Shown piece by piece: positions 25,220-34,088 of a stretch of 64,000 bases of DNA. Source of the DNA: Mycobacterium colombiense (GTDB taxonomy: Bacteria; Actinomycetota; Actinomycetes; Mycobacteriales; Mycobacteriaceae). Below the pieces are notes generated by a model. The model searched no databases. It saw only the letters and a program-made list of their open reading frames with translations, and had not been told where the DNA came from. The stretch's first letter is position 1, and each line of letters opens with the position of its first letter. The translations under genes were made by a program, and so were the position numbers. Location: the NCBI RefSeq assembly GCF_001953985.1, contig NZ_MBEI01000044.1:1-64000 (forward strand), read 5' to 3'.

Positions 25220-26157
25220 ATCGCACCCAAATCCACTCCATGGTCCAGGGTGGTCTCAATTGGGATAGCTTGCCGCTCAAGCTGTTTGCGGGCGGCAACG
25301 CGAAGTTCTGGAATCCGGCCGACATCGACTTCTCCCGCGATCGTGAGGACTGGGAACGGCTCACCGACGACGAACGCAGCTACGCGACCCGGCTGTGCGC
25401 CGAGTTCATCGCCGGCGAGGAGTCGGTGACCCAGGACATCCAGCCGTTCATGGCCGCGATGCGGGCCGAAGGCCGGCTCGGCGACGAAATGTATCTGACG
25501 CAGTTCGCCTTCGAGGAGGCCAAGCACGTCCAGGTGTTCCGCATGTGGCTCGACGCCGTCGGCATCACCGAGGACCTGCACAACTTCCTCGACGACGTCC
25601 CGACCTACCGCACGATCTTCTACGAGGAGCTGCCGGACTGCCTGCACGCGCTGACGGTCGATCCGTCGCCGGCCGCGCAGGTGCGGGCGTCGGTGACCTA
25701 CAACCACATGGTTGAGGGCATGCTGGCGCTGACCGGTTACTTCGGCTGGCACAAGATCTGCGTGGAGCGCGGCATCCTGCCCGGCATGCAGGAGCTGGTG
25801 CGGCGCATCGGCGACGACGAGCGACGGCACATGGCGTGGGGCACCTTCACCTGCCGGCGCCACGTGGCCGCCGACGACGCCAACTGGGGCGTCTTCGAAA
25901 CGCGGATGAACGAACTGATGCCGCTCGGCCTGCGCCTGATCGAGGAAGGCTTCGCCCTCTACGACCCGATGCCGTTCGGCCTGTCGGTGGACGAGTTCAT
26001 GCAGTACGCCTCCGACAAGGGGATGCGGCGCTTCGGCACCATCTCCAGTGCCCGAGGGCGACCGCTCAGCGAGATCGATCTCGACTACACGCCGGTGCAG
26101 CTCGAGGACACCTTCGCCGAGGAGGACGAGAAGCTGCTGGCCGGGGCCTCGGCCTGA
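25216..26157 (+). CDS. R2-like ligand-binding oxidase (R2lox, Rv0233-like)
   Basis: 313 residues. In the M. tuberculosis protein a Mn/Fe centre is bound by Glu68, Glu101, His104, Glu167, Glu202 and His205, and a Val71-Tyr162 ether crosslink forms. Counting here finds Glu68, Val71, Glu101, His104, Tyr162, Glu167, Glu202 and His205 at exactly these positions, so the cofactor and crosslink should be conserved. The protein resembles ribonucleotide reductase R2 but is an oxidase that binds a long-chain fatty-acid-like ligand; its physiological reaction is unknown. It is coupled to its tetR by ATGA overlap. The stop codon lies inside a perfect 16-bp tandem repeat. Confidence 0.95.
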   Translation: MNRTQIHSMVQGGLNWDSLPLKLFAGGNAKFWNPADIDFSRDREDWERLTDDERSYATRLCAEFIAGEESVTQDIQPFMAAMRAEGRLGDEMYLTQFAFEEAKHVQVFRMWLDAVGITEDLHNFLDDVPTYRTIFYEELPDCLHALTVDPSPAAQVRASVTYNHMVEGMLALTGYFGWHKICVERGILPGMQELVRRIGDDERRHMAWGTFTCRRHVAADDANWGVFETRMNELMPLGLRLIEEGFALYDPMPFGLSVDEFMQYASDKGMRRFGTISSARGRPLSEIDLDYTPVQLEDTFAEEDEKLLAGASA

Positions 26158-26177
26158 CGGCGCCTCGGCCTGACGGC
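26146..26177 (+). repeat. Perfect 16-bp tandem repeat spanning the R2lox stop codon
   Basis: GCCTCGGCCTGACGGC occurs at 26146-26161 and again immediately at 26162-26177. The first copy contains the last codons and TGA stop of R2lox. It looks like a recent slippage or duplication event. Confidence 0.9.
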
Positions 26178-26236
26178 GGCGGCCCGCTGCGCCCGGCTGC
26201 GCCGCGCTTGCGACCGCCGCCCGACCTTGCGGGCGA

Positions 26237-27655
26237 TCACTCGACCTTGTTGTCGCCGGCCGACGAGCCGCTCTCGGTTTCCCCGACCCACACGGTTTTG
26301 GCGTTGACGAAGGCGCGGATGCCCAGGCCCGCCAGCTCGCGTCCGTAGCCGGAGCGCTTGACGCCGCCGAACCCCAGTTCGGGGTAGGACACCGTCATCC
26401 CGTTGATGAAGACCTGGCCGGCCTCGATGTCGTCGATGAAGCGCTGCTGCTCGGCCTCGTCGTTGGTCCAGGCGTTGGATCCAAGGCCGAACGTGGTGGC
26501 GTTGGCGATCTCGATGGCCTCGTCGATGTCGGCCGCCCGGTACATCGACGCGACCGGACCGAACACCTCCTCGGTGTACAGGGCCATGTCCTTGGTGATG
26601 TCGGTGACCACCGTCGGCGGGTAGAACCAGCCCGGCCCGTCGATGGGCTTGCCGCCGAGCCGGATCTTGGCGCCCGCCGCGGCGGCGTCGTCGACCTGCT
26701 TGGCGATCTCGTCGCGGCCCGACTCGGTGGCCAGCGGGCCCACGTCGGTGTTCGGGTCGGTCGGGTCGCCGACGGTCAGCGCCTGCATCCGCTCGGTGAA
26801 CTTCTCGACGAACGCGTCGTAGATGTCGGTGTGGACGATGAACCGCTTTGCGGCGATGCAGGACTGGCCGTTGTTCTGGGTCCGGGCGGTGACCGCGGTC
26901 TTGGCGGCCTCGTCCAGGTTCGCCGAGGGCATCACGATGAACGGGTCGCTGCCGCCGAGCTCGAGCACGGTCGGCTTGATCTCGTCGCCTGCGATGGCCG
27001 CCACCGACTGGCCGGCCGGTTCGCTGCCGGTCAGGGTGGCCGCCGCCACCCGGGGGTCGCGCAGGATGCGCTCGACCGCGCTGGACGAGACGAGCAGCGT
27101 CTGGAAACAGCCGTCGGGGAAGCCGCCGCGCTTGATCACGTCGGCGAGGTAGAGCGCGCTCTGCGGGACGTTCGACGCGTGCTTGAGGATCCCGACGTTG
27201 CCGGCCATCAGCGCCGGTGCGGCGAACCGCACGGCCTGCCATAGCGGGAAGTTCCACGGCATCACGGCCAGCACGACGCCCAGCGGTTGATAGCGGGTGT
27301 AGGCCCTCTTCGCGCCGACCGCCTCGGCGTCAGCCGGCTCGTCGGCCAGCAGGTGCTCGGCGTTTTCGGCGTAGTAACGAAAACCCTTGGCGCACTTGAG
27401 CGCTTCCGCCTTGGCCGACTTCAGCGTCTTGCCCATCTCCAGCGTCATCATGGCGGCGACGTCGTCGGCCTCCGCCTCCAGCAGGTCGGCGGTCGCGTTT
27501 GCCCACTGGGCGCGCTGGGCAAACGTGGTGTTGTGGCGGTAATCGAGGAAGCGTTCGTAAGCGCGGGCAATCGCGGCGTCGACTTCCTGGTCGGTGGCCG
27601 GGGTGAAGGTCTTCACTGTCTCGCCGGTAGCCGGGTTAATGGTGGCGATGGGCAC
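26237..27655 (-). CDS. gabD1: NADP-dependent succinate-semialdehyde dehydrogenase GabD1
   Basis: 472 residues. It oxidises succinic semialdehyde to succinate, which in mycobacteria can complete a GABA-shunt-like route into the TCA cycle. Catalytic Cys266 (NGQSCIAAKR), Glu232 (LELGGSDP) and Asn135 (PWNFP) are all present. The ATG at 27655 has AGGAGG 11 nt upstream. It is convergent with R2lox and divergent from an AlsS-like gene. The position and sequence correspond to Rv0234c. The short C-terminal tail after VGETE is probably disordered. Confidence 0.93.
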   Translation of the reverse strand: MPIATINPATGETVKTFTPATDQEVDAAIARAYERFLDYRHNTTFAQRAQWANATADLLEAEADDVAAMMTLEMGKTLKSAKAEALKCAKGFRYYAENAEHLLADEPADAEAVGAKRAYTRYQPLGVVLAVMPWNFPLWQAVRFAAPALMAGNVGILKHASNVPQSALYLADVIKRGGFPDGCFQTLLVSSSAVERILRDPRVAAATLTGSEPAGQSVAAIAGDEIKPTVLELGGSDPFIVMPSANLDEAAKTAVTARTQNNGQSCIAAKRFIVHTDIYDAFVEKFTERMQALTVGDPTDPNTDVGPLATESGRDEIAKQVDDAAAAGAKIRLGGKPIDGPGWFYPPTVVTDITKDMALYTEEVFGPVASMYRAADIDEAIEIANATTFGLGSNAWTNDEAEQQRFIDDIEAGQVFINGMTVSYPELGFGGVKRSGYGRELAGLGIRAFVNAKTVWVGETESGSSAGDNKVE

Positions 27656-27746
27656 GTCGGCCCTCCTTCATCGGGTTCGTGTTGCTTAGCGGCTGAAAAG
27701 TCCAACACCTAGCCTGCCACTATCGTTCCCCTAAGGGAGGTGTCGG

Positions 27747-29393
27747 ATGACCAAAGCTGCTGAGCTGATCGTCAAGTGCCTGGAAAATGAGGGTGTTTCC
27801 GTCGTGTTCGGGGTGCCCGGCGAGGAGAACATCCGGTTGGTACAGGCGCTGGCGTCCTCGTCCATCCGCTACGTGCTGACCCGGCACGAGCAGGCCGCCT
27901 CGTTCATGGCCGAGATGTACGGGAGGGTCACCGGGCGGGCCGCGGTGGTATCGGCCACGCTAGGGCCCGGCGCGATCAACATGCAGCTCGGTACGGCCGA
28001 CGCCACCACCAACAGCACCCCGCTGGTCGCCATCTCCGCGCAGGTGGGTCACGACCGGGAGTTCAAGGAGTCACACCAGTACGTCGACCTGGTGTCGATG
28101 TTCGCCCCCATCACCCGCTGGGCGGCGGGCATCCCGACCGCGCGCGCGATCCCCGAGATGGTCCGCAAGGCGTTCAAGCTCGCCGAGTCCGAGCGCCCGG
28201 CCGCGGTCTACCTGGCGGTGCCCGAGCACATCGACGCCGACGAGACCGACTACGACCTGGGACCGTTGCCGCGCAACGTCGTCCGCCCCGATGCCCCGGC
28301 TCCCCGCCAGGTGGCGCGCGCCGTCGACGTCCTGCGCAACGCCAAGCGCCCGGTACTGCTGGCCGGGCACGGCGCCGCCCGCGCCGACGCCACCAAGGCC
28401 CTGGTGCGCTTCTCCGAAGAGTTCGGCATCCAGGTGGCCAACACCTTCCACGGCAAGGGCGTCATGCCGGATGACCACCCCAACAGCATCGGCACGCTGG
28501 GCTTCATGCGGCACGACTACGTCAACTTCGGGTTCGACAACGCCGACGCCGTCATCGCCGTCGGCTACGAGTTGCAGGAATTCGACCCGGTGCGGATCAA
28601 CCCGCAGGCCGACAAGAAGATCATCCACATCCACCGGTTCCCGGCCGAGGTCGACGCGCACTACTCGGTGGACGTCGGGATCATTGGCGACATCAGCGAT
28701 TCGCTGAACGCCCTGACCGACGCGCTGTCCGGTCACACCTTCGCGCACGCCGCCGAGGTGCCCGGCTCGGGCCTGTTGGCCGAGGAATTCGCACGGGGTC
28801 AACAGGATTCGCGCTACCCGCTGGCGCCGGCGCGGGTGGTCGCCGACACCCGCGCGGCCCTGGGCCGCAGTGACATCGTCCTGGTCGACACGGGCGCCAC
28901 CAAGATGTGGATGGCCCGGCTCTACCCGACCTACGAGCGGAACACCTGCCTGATCTCAAACGGGTTGTCCACCATGAGCTTTGCCCTGCCTGGCGCGCTG
29001 GGCGTCAAGCTGGCGCAGCCGGATTGCAAGGTGCTGGCCGTCGTCGGCGACGGCGCGTTCCTGATGAACTCGCAGGAGATCGAGACCGCCGTGCGCGAGC
29101 GCATCCCGTTGGTGGTGCTGATCTGGGAGGACAACGGTTACGGCCTCATCGAATGGAAGATGGACCTCGAGTTGGGGGCGCACTACTACGTGAAGTTCAA
29201 CAACCCCGACGTGGTCAAGTACGCGGAAAGCTTCGGCGCCAAGGGATATCGGATCAACAGCGCCGAGGAACTGCTGCCGACGCTGCGGACCGCGCTCGAC
29301 GACGACGGCGTCTCGCTGATCAGTTGCCCGGTCGACTACTCCGAAAATCTGCGGTTGACCGACCGCCTCGGCGAGCTGGACGAAACGCTGTAA
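27747..29393 (+). CDS. Thiamine-diphosphate enzyme, catabolic acetolactate synthase (AlsS)-like
   Basis: 548 residues with the three-domain TPP architecture. The pyrimidine domain has FGVPGEENI and the activating Glu48 in RHEQAASF; the central domain follows at about 185-340; the pyrophosphate domain has GDGAFLMNSQEIETAV ending in EDN. The C-terminal VDYSENLRL and the WMARLYPTYE segment resemble Bacillus AlsS more than the biosynthetic IlvB. The reaction would be condensation of two pyruvates to acetolactate. No decarboxylase gene is adjacent. AAGGGAGGTG precedes the ATG. There is no equivalent in the M. tuberculosis order here. Confidence 0.82.
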   Translation: MTKAAELIVKCLENEGVSVVFGVPGEENIRLVQALASSSIRYVLTRHEQAASFMAEMYGRVTGRAAVVSATLGPGAINMQLGTADATTNSTPLVAISAQVGHDREFKESHQYVDLVSMFAPITRWAAGIPTARAIPEMVRKAFKLAESERPAAVYLAVPEHIDADETDYDLGPLPRNVVRPDAPAPRQVARAVDVLRNAKRPVLLAGHGAARADATKALVRFSEEFGIQVANTFHGKGVMPDDHPNSIGTLGFMRHDYVNFGFDNADAVIAVGYELQEFDPVRINPQADKKIIHIHRFPAEVDAHYSVDVGIIGDISDSLNALTDALSGHTFAHAAEVPGSGLLAEEFARGQQDSRYPLAPARVVADTRAALGRSDIVLVDTGATKMWMARLYPTYERNTCLISNGLSTMSFALPGALGVKLAQPDCKVLAVVGDGAFLMNSQEIETAVRERIPLVVLIWEDNGYGLIEWKMDLELGAHYYVKFNNPDVVKYAESFGAKGYRINSAEELLPTLRTALDDDGVSLISCPVDYSENLRLTDRLGELDETL

Positions 29394-29527
29394 CGGCCCG
29401 GCTCACCGCGGCCCCACAGTGGTAGAGACCTGCGACCGGGTGTCGTGCCGGTGAGCGAATGAGGGCGCCACAGTGCGGTATTCGTCGAGGTTGTGCTCGG
29501 GACGGCGGGACGGGTGATGATGGATAG

Positions 29528-30001
29528 ATGGCGGAGCGTGATCGCGACGAATCGGGTCGGCCGCGAAATGCCCGGCCGCGCGACGCTCTGGGCCGACCAC
29601 TTCCGCCCGGCAGCGCGGGCGTGCCACGCGTTCCGGATGACCTGGTGCTGGAACCGGCCGAAACCCTCGCGTATGCCCAGGATCTGCTGAATCGAGGTCT
29701 CGCATTCAACGCTCATGAGGTTTTGGAGTCCGCGTGGAAGAACGGTCCAGCCAACGAGCAGGCGCTGTGGCAAGGCCTGACGCAGCTCGCGGTGGGGATC
29801 ACCCACATCCAGCGGGACAACCCCAAGGGCGCAACCACGTTGCTTCGCCGCGCCTCCGACCATCTTGCCCGCGCGGACTTACCCGCGCCGCACGGTGTCG
29901 ACGTCGCCGGGTTGGTGGAGTACGTCAACTCGCTGATCGACGATCTTGCCGCCGGCGTTCATGTCACCGCGTCGCGGCTACTGCCCCGTCTCGTGGTCTG
30001 A
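29528..30001 (+). CDS. DUF309 domain protein
   Basis: 157 residues. The N-terminal 40 are polar, rich in Arg, Asp and Pro, and probably disordered. The helical DUF309 domain follows with its signatures: FNAHEVLESAWK, then LWQGLTQLAVGITHIQRDNPKGATTLL. The conserved His-Glu and Trp-Gln residues suggest a binding or catalytic site, but the function is unknown to me. The ATG at 29528 has only a weak purine stretch upstream. The first part of the 134-nt gap before it holds a GCTCACCG/CGGTGAGC inverted repeat (29401-29408, 29449-29456) that could terminate the preceding gene. Confidence 0.82.
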   Translation: MAERDRDESGRPRNARPRDALGRPLPPGSAGVPRVPDDLVLEPAETLAYAQDLLNRGLAFNAHEVLESAWKNGPANEQALWQGLTQLAVGITHIQRDNPKGATTLLRRASDHLARADLPAPHGVDVAGLVEYVNSLIDDLAAGVHVTASRLLPRLVV

Positions 30002-30047
30002 CGTGTCCTTGCCGGCGTCGGTCGCTCATGGTGGTGTCGTGCTCGTT

Positions 30048-30260
30048 CTAGTCGATCTTCTCCAAGGCGTCGCCTTTGTGCATCGCGATGTGGTCGGTTT
30101 TGTCGCTTCTGATCTCGTATTGCGGGTCGTCCTTGGTGCAATGCCGTTTGTGGCCCTTGTACTCGGTGTCGCGGGTGTGCTTTTTCACGATGGCGCCGCT
30201 GACCTGGCCGGCTTCTGAGTTCCATCTGACGTGATCTCCGACCTTGAATTGCTTCGTCAC
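30048..30260 (-). CDS. DUF2945 (hypervirulence-associated, Tudor-like) small protein
   Basis: 70 residues, beginning with GTG at 30260 behind AAGGAG at a 7-nt spacer. The product opens with TKQFKVGDHVRWNSEAG and continues with a KKHTRDTEYKGHKRH segment, the pattern of DUF2945 proteins, small SH3/Tudor-like beta barrels. It is very basic in the middle. Function is unknown. It is convergent with the DUF309 gene and divergent from the LysR gene. Although a long frame continues upstream on the minus strand, only this part resembles a protein family. Confidence 0.85.
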   Translation of the reverse strand: MTKQFKVGDHVRWNSEAGQVSGAIVKKHTRDTEYKGHKRHCTKDDPQYEIRSDKTDHIAMHKGDALEKID

Positions 30261-30365
30261 TGTGCGTCTCCTTCGCATCCTGCTTGGTGTGACCGACCAT
30301 GGCTGCCTCTCCGCGGCCATCAGGACGGGTACCCGGTCGCGGCCGGCGACATGATCGAATGGCAC

Positions 30366-31277
30366 ATGCTGTTCCGTCAGCTGGAGTACTTCGTCGCGCT
30401 CGCTCAGGAGCGCCACTTCGCGCGCGCCGCGAGCGCCTGTTACGTGTCGCAGCCCGCGCTGTCGGAAGCCATCCGAAAGCTCGAATCCGAACTCAACGTC
30501 CCGCTGGTGCGGCGCGGCCAGAAGTTCGAGGGTCTCACCCCCGAGGGCGAGCGGCTGGTGCCGTGGGCGCGGCGCATACTGGCCGACCGCGACGCCCTCA
30601 AACAGGAGGTCACCGCGCTGCGCGCCGGCCTGACCGGCGAATTGCGGCTCGGCGTGGTGCCGGCCGCCTCGACCACCGTTGCGCTGCTTACGGATCCGTT
30701 CTGCGCGGCACATCCGTTGGTCCGTGTCCAGCTCGAGGTCAACCTGCGCTCGGCCGGGATCGTGGAGCGGGTCCGCAAGTTCGAATTGGACGCGGGCATC
30801 CTGTATCCGGACCAACAGGACACGGCCGATCTCCTGGTCACCCCGCTGTATCACGAGCAACCGGTGCTCATCGCCGCCGCCGAACTGCTTGGCGCCGAGG
30901 CGAAAACCATGGCGTGGTCGGACACCGTGCAGTTGCCGCTGTGCCTGCTGACGCAGGGCATGCGGGGCCGCCGGCTCATCGATGACGCGTTGGCCACCCA
31001 CGGCCTGCAGGTCACCCCGCAGCTGGAAACCGATTCCGTGGCCGCGCTGTTCGCGCACGTTCGCGCCGGCCGGTGGGCGAGCATCGTGCCGCAACCGTGG
31101 ATCCACACCCTGGGCGTGCCGGCCGGGGTGAGCGTGCTGCGGCTGCGGCGCCCGTCGGTCACCGCATTGATAGCGCTGGTGACCAACCGGGCGGAGCCGG
31201 GTTCGTTGCTGGCGCGCGCGCTGCGCCGGACCGCGCGCGAGGCCCGCATCGGCGCGACGCTCGGCGAGCTGTCCTAG
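30366..31277 (+). CDS. LysR family transcriptional regulator
   Basis: 303 residues from the ATG at 30366, which yields the usual LysR start MLFRQLEYFVALAQE. An ATG at 30351 would add five residues, and neither has a good Shine-Dalgarno. The winged HTH covers residues 1-60 (HFARAASACYVSQPALSEAIRKLE), and the substrate-binding domain extends from about residue 90 to the end. The formate dehydrogenase gene starts 105 nt downstream in the same direction, so that gene is the obvious candidate target. Unusually for LysR regulators, the two genes are tandem and not divergent. Confidence 0.9.
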   Translation: MLFRQLEYFVALAQERHFARAASACYVSQPALSEAIRKLESELNVPLVRRGQKFEGLTPEGERLVPWARRILADRDALKQEVTALRAGLTGELRLGVVPAASTTVALLTDPFCAAHPLVRVQLEVNLRSAGIVERVRKFELDAGILYPDQQDTADLLVTPLYHEQPVLIAAAELLGAEAKTMAWSDTVQLPLCLLTQGMRGRRLIDDALATHGLQVTPQLETDSVAALFAHVRAGRWASIVPQPWIHTLGVPAGVSVLRLRRPSVTALIALVTNRAEPGSLLARALRRTAREARIGATLGELS

Positions 31278-31381
31278 CCGCGCTGATCGGCGTTGCCTAT
31301 CGGCCGGTCGGAATCCTGTCTTGGACACCGCGGCGGGCGCGCTCCGAGACTGGGCGTGATCGCCGGTTTAAGGAGAATCCG

Positions 31382-32533
31382 ATGGCCAAGTGTGTGATGG
31401 TGCTCTATCCCGACCCTGTCGACGGGTACCCGCCGAGCTACGCACGCGACAGCATCCCGACCATCCAGGGATACCCCGACGGCAGCACCGTGCCGACTCC
31501 GTCGAAGATCGACGTCACCCCGGGCGAGCTGCTCGGCTGTGTCTCGGGTGCCCTGGGGCTGCGCCGGTTCTTCGAAGACGCCGGCCACGAATTGGTGGTG
31601 ACGTCGGACAAGGACGGCCCCGACTCGGAATTCGAGCGCGAGCTGGCCGACGCGGAAATCATGATCTCCCAGCCGTTTTGGCCGGCCTATCTGACCGCGG
31701 AACGCATCGCCCGAGCGCCCAGGCTCAAGCTGGCCCTGACCGCCGGCATCGGCTCGGACCACGTCGATCTGGACGCCGCCCAGGAGCGCGGGATCACCGT
31801 GGCCGAGGTGACGTACAGCAACAGCATCAGCGTCGCCGAGCACACGGTGATGCAGATCCTGGCGCTGGTACGCAATTTCGTGCCGTCACACCGGTGGGCG
31901 GCCGAAGGCGGCTGGAACATCGCCGATTGCGCCGAACGCGCCTACGACCTGGAGGGCATGGACGTCGGGTTGATCGCGGCCGGCCGGATCGGGCGTGCCG
32001 TGCTGCGCCGGCTGGCGCCGTTCGACGTCAACCTGCACTACACCGACACCCGCCGGCTGGCACCCGAAGCCGAGAAACAACTCAACGTCACGTTTCACCA
32101 AACGGTCGAGTCGCTCGTACAAGCGGTCGACGTGGTGTCCATCCACTCGCCGCTTTACGACGACACCCGCCGGATGTTCAACGAGCGGCTGATCGCGACC
32201 ATGCGCCGGGGCTCCTACATCGTCAACACGGCGCGCGCCGAGGAGACCCTCCCGGAGGCCATCGCTGCGGCGCTGAGGTCCGGTCAGCTCGCGGGCTACG
32301 CCGGAGACGTGTGGTATCCGCAGCCGCCGCCGCCCGACCATCCGTGGCGGACGATGCCGAATAACGCCATGACGCCGCATGTTTCGGGCACCACACTGTC
32401 CGCGCAGGCGCGTTACGCGGCCGGCACCCGCGAAATTTTGGAGAGCTGGTTCGCCGGCAAGCCCATCCGCCCCGAGTACCTGATCGTCGAGGGCGGCAAG
32501 CTCGCGGGCACCGGGGCGCTGTCCTACCAGTAG
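31382..32533 (+). CDS. fdh: NAD-dependent formate dehydrogenase (D-2-hydroxyacid dehydrogenase family)
   Basis: 383 residues; AAGGAG lies 6 nt before the ATG. It aligns without gaps to the Pseudomonas sp. 101/M. vaccae type FDH as I remember it, offset by one for the initiator Met. The catalytic and binding residues are intact: Asn147, Asp222, Arg285, Gln314 and His333, plus the GRIG dinucleotide loop. The reaction is formate plus NAD to carbon dioxide plus NADH. The two reactive cysteines known from the Pseudomonas enzyme are serines here (146 and 256), and the C-terminus is about 17 residues shorter. The upstream LysR gene probably controls it. Confidence 0.93.
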   Translation: MAKCVMVLYPDPVDGYPPSYARDSIPTIQGYPDGSTVPTPSKIDVTPGELLGCVSGALGLRRFFEDAGHELVVTSDKDGPDSEFERELADAEIMISQPFWPAYLTAERIARAPRLKLALTAGIGSDHVDLDAAQERGITVAEVTYSNSISVAEHTVMQILALVRNFVPSHRWAAEGGWNIADCAERAYDLEGMDVGLIAAGRIGRAVLRRLAPFDVNLHYTDTRRLAPEAEKQLNVTFHQTVESLVQAVDVVSIHSPLYDDTRRMFNERLIATMRRGSYIVNTARAEETLPEAIAAALRSGQLAGYAGDVWYPQPPPPDHPWRTMPNNAMTPHVSGTTLSAQARYAAGTREILESWFAGKPIRPEYLIVEGGKLAGTGALSYQ

Positions 32534-32548
32534 CCCGCTGCCCAACAC

Positions 32549-34000
32549 TCAGTTGGCGCTGGTCGCCTTGGACAGGGCTATCGGTGGCACGTACCCGCCG
32601 ATCAATGCGCGATGCCACCACGCCCGATCGTGGCGCAGCTCGGCCAGCGTGGTGAAGCGGTACTGGTAGAGCTGTGCCCGCACATACCGGGGCGGCGAAT
32701 CGGGAAACGGGTTGTGGCGCAACAACCGCAGGGTCGCTCGATCGTTTTCCAGCAGCCGCTGCAAGAACGGTCTCAGCCACGGCTGCGCGTACCCCGGCGA
32801 GATCGCGGCGAACCACATCAGCCAGTCCAGGCGCAGATGATAGGGCGCCCACTGTCGCGGCAGCCGACGCGGCGTCCCCGGCTTGCCCTTGAATTCGTAT
32901 TCCTTCCACACGGTTTGGGATGTGATGAGGGACTCGTCGGTGCCTTCGATCACCACCTCCCGCCGGATCCGCCCGATGCTGCCGAACGCGCCATAGGTGT
33001 TCACCAAATGAAATGAGTTGAACGACATGTTCATTCGCTGCCGGGAAGACAACATGTTCGCCAGTGGCCAGTAGCTCATGAACAGCACGGCGGCCGTGAC
33101 GGCGGCCACCAGCCCGACGAACCACAGCGGTGTCGCCGCCAGGCCCGCATGCGCCGGGACGAGCGCTTTGGGCAGAAGCAGCGCGATCGACGCGTCGTCG
33201 ATGGCGCTGAACGCCAACACGATCGTCACCCAATTGAGCCACGCGAAATTGCCCGAGGCGACCAGCCACAACTGGGTGATCACGATGATCGCGGCGGCCA
33301 CACTCGCCACCGGCTGCGGCGCGAACAATCCGAACGGCACGACCAGCTGCGCGAAATGGTTGCCCGCCACCTCAATCCGGTGCAGGGGTTTGGGCAGGTG
33401 GTGGAAGAACCAGCTCAACGGCCCCGGCATCGGTTGCGTCTCATGGTGGTAGTACAAACACGTCAGGTCGCGCCAGCACGGGTCGCCGCGCATCTTGATC
33501 AGTCCCGCACCGAACTCGACCCGGAACAACAGCAGGCGAACCATCCAGAGCGTCAGCACCGGCGGTGCCACGTCGTGATTGCCCAGGAAGATCATCAAGA
33601 ATCCGGTCTCGAGCAGCAGCGACTCCCAGCCGAACGAGTACCAGGTCTGCCCGACGTTGACGATCGACAGGTAGAGCACCCACAGCACCAGCCACATCGC
33701 CATCGCGGCCCACAACGGCACCGCGTCGGCGGCCCCGGCGACGATCGCCACCGACAGCGCCGCACCGAACCAGGCGACGGCCGCAAACAGCCGATCCGAA
33801 TAACGCAGGTGAAACAGGCTCGGCGTGCGCCAAAAGGATTGCCTCGCCAAGAACTGCGGGATGGGCAGGATGCCGCGCTCGCCGATGAGCGCCCGGAACT
33901 GGACCGCGGCGGCAACGAAGCCGAGCAGGTAAATCGCCGCGGCGCCGCGCTCGAGCACCAGTCTGCCCACCCAATATTCGGGTGCGGAAAACCAGTCCAT
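32549..34000 (-). CDS. Lipase maturation factor (LMF1) family membrane protein, Rv0235c-like
   Basis: 483 residues with about nine hydrophobic helices in the first two thirds and a soluble C-terminal region. LMF-family motifs include WYSFGWESLLLETGF, RVEFGAGLIKMRGDPCWRDLTCLYYHHETQPMPGPL in two pieces, and near the C-terminus WKEYEFKGKPG followed by YHLRLDWLMWFA. In animals LMF1 helps lipases fold; the mycobacterial role is not known. The ATG at 34000 has GAGGAG at 8 nt. It lies 88 nt downstream of aftD on the same strand, and convergent with fdh (15 nt apart). Confidence 0.87.
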   Translation of the reverse strand: MDWFSAPEYWVGRLVLERGAAAIYLLGFVAAAVQFRALIGERGILPIPQFLARQSFWRTPSLFHLRYSDRLFAAVAWFGAALSVAIVAGAADAVPLWAAMAMWLVLWVLYLSIVNVGQTWYSFGWESLLLETGFLMIFLGNHDVAPPVLTLWMVRLLLFRVEFGAGLIKMRGDPCWRDLTCLYYHHETQPMPGPLSWFFHHLPKPLHRIEVAGNHFAQLVVPFGLFAPQPVASVAAAIIVITQLWLVASGNFAWLNWVTIVLAFSAIDDASIALLLPKALVPAHAGLAATPLWFVGLVAAVTAAVLFMSYWPLANMLSSRQRMNMSFNSFHLVNTYGAFGSIGRIRREVVIEGTDESLITSQTVWKEYEFKGKPGTPRRLPRQWAPYHLRLDWLMWFAAISPGYAQPWLRPFLQRLLENDRATLRLLRHNPFPDSPPRYVRAQLYQYRFTTLAELRHDRAWWHRALIGGYVPPIALSKATSAN

Positions 34001-34088
34001 GGCGCTAACTCCTCGGTTGGTGAACGGTTACGCCAACCCGCATATCCAGTCAATCAGCCGGTAAACGGGTAGCCAATAGCCCGGCCAA

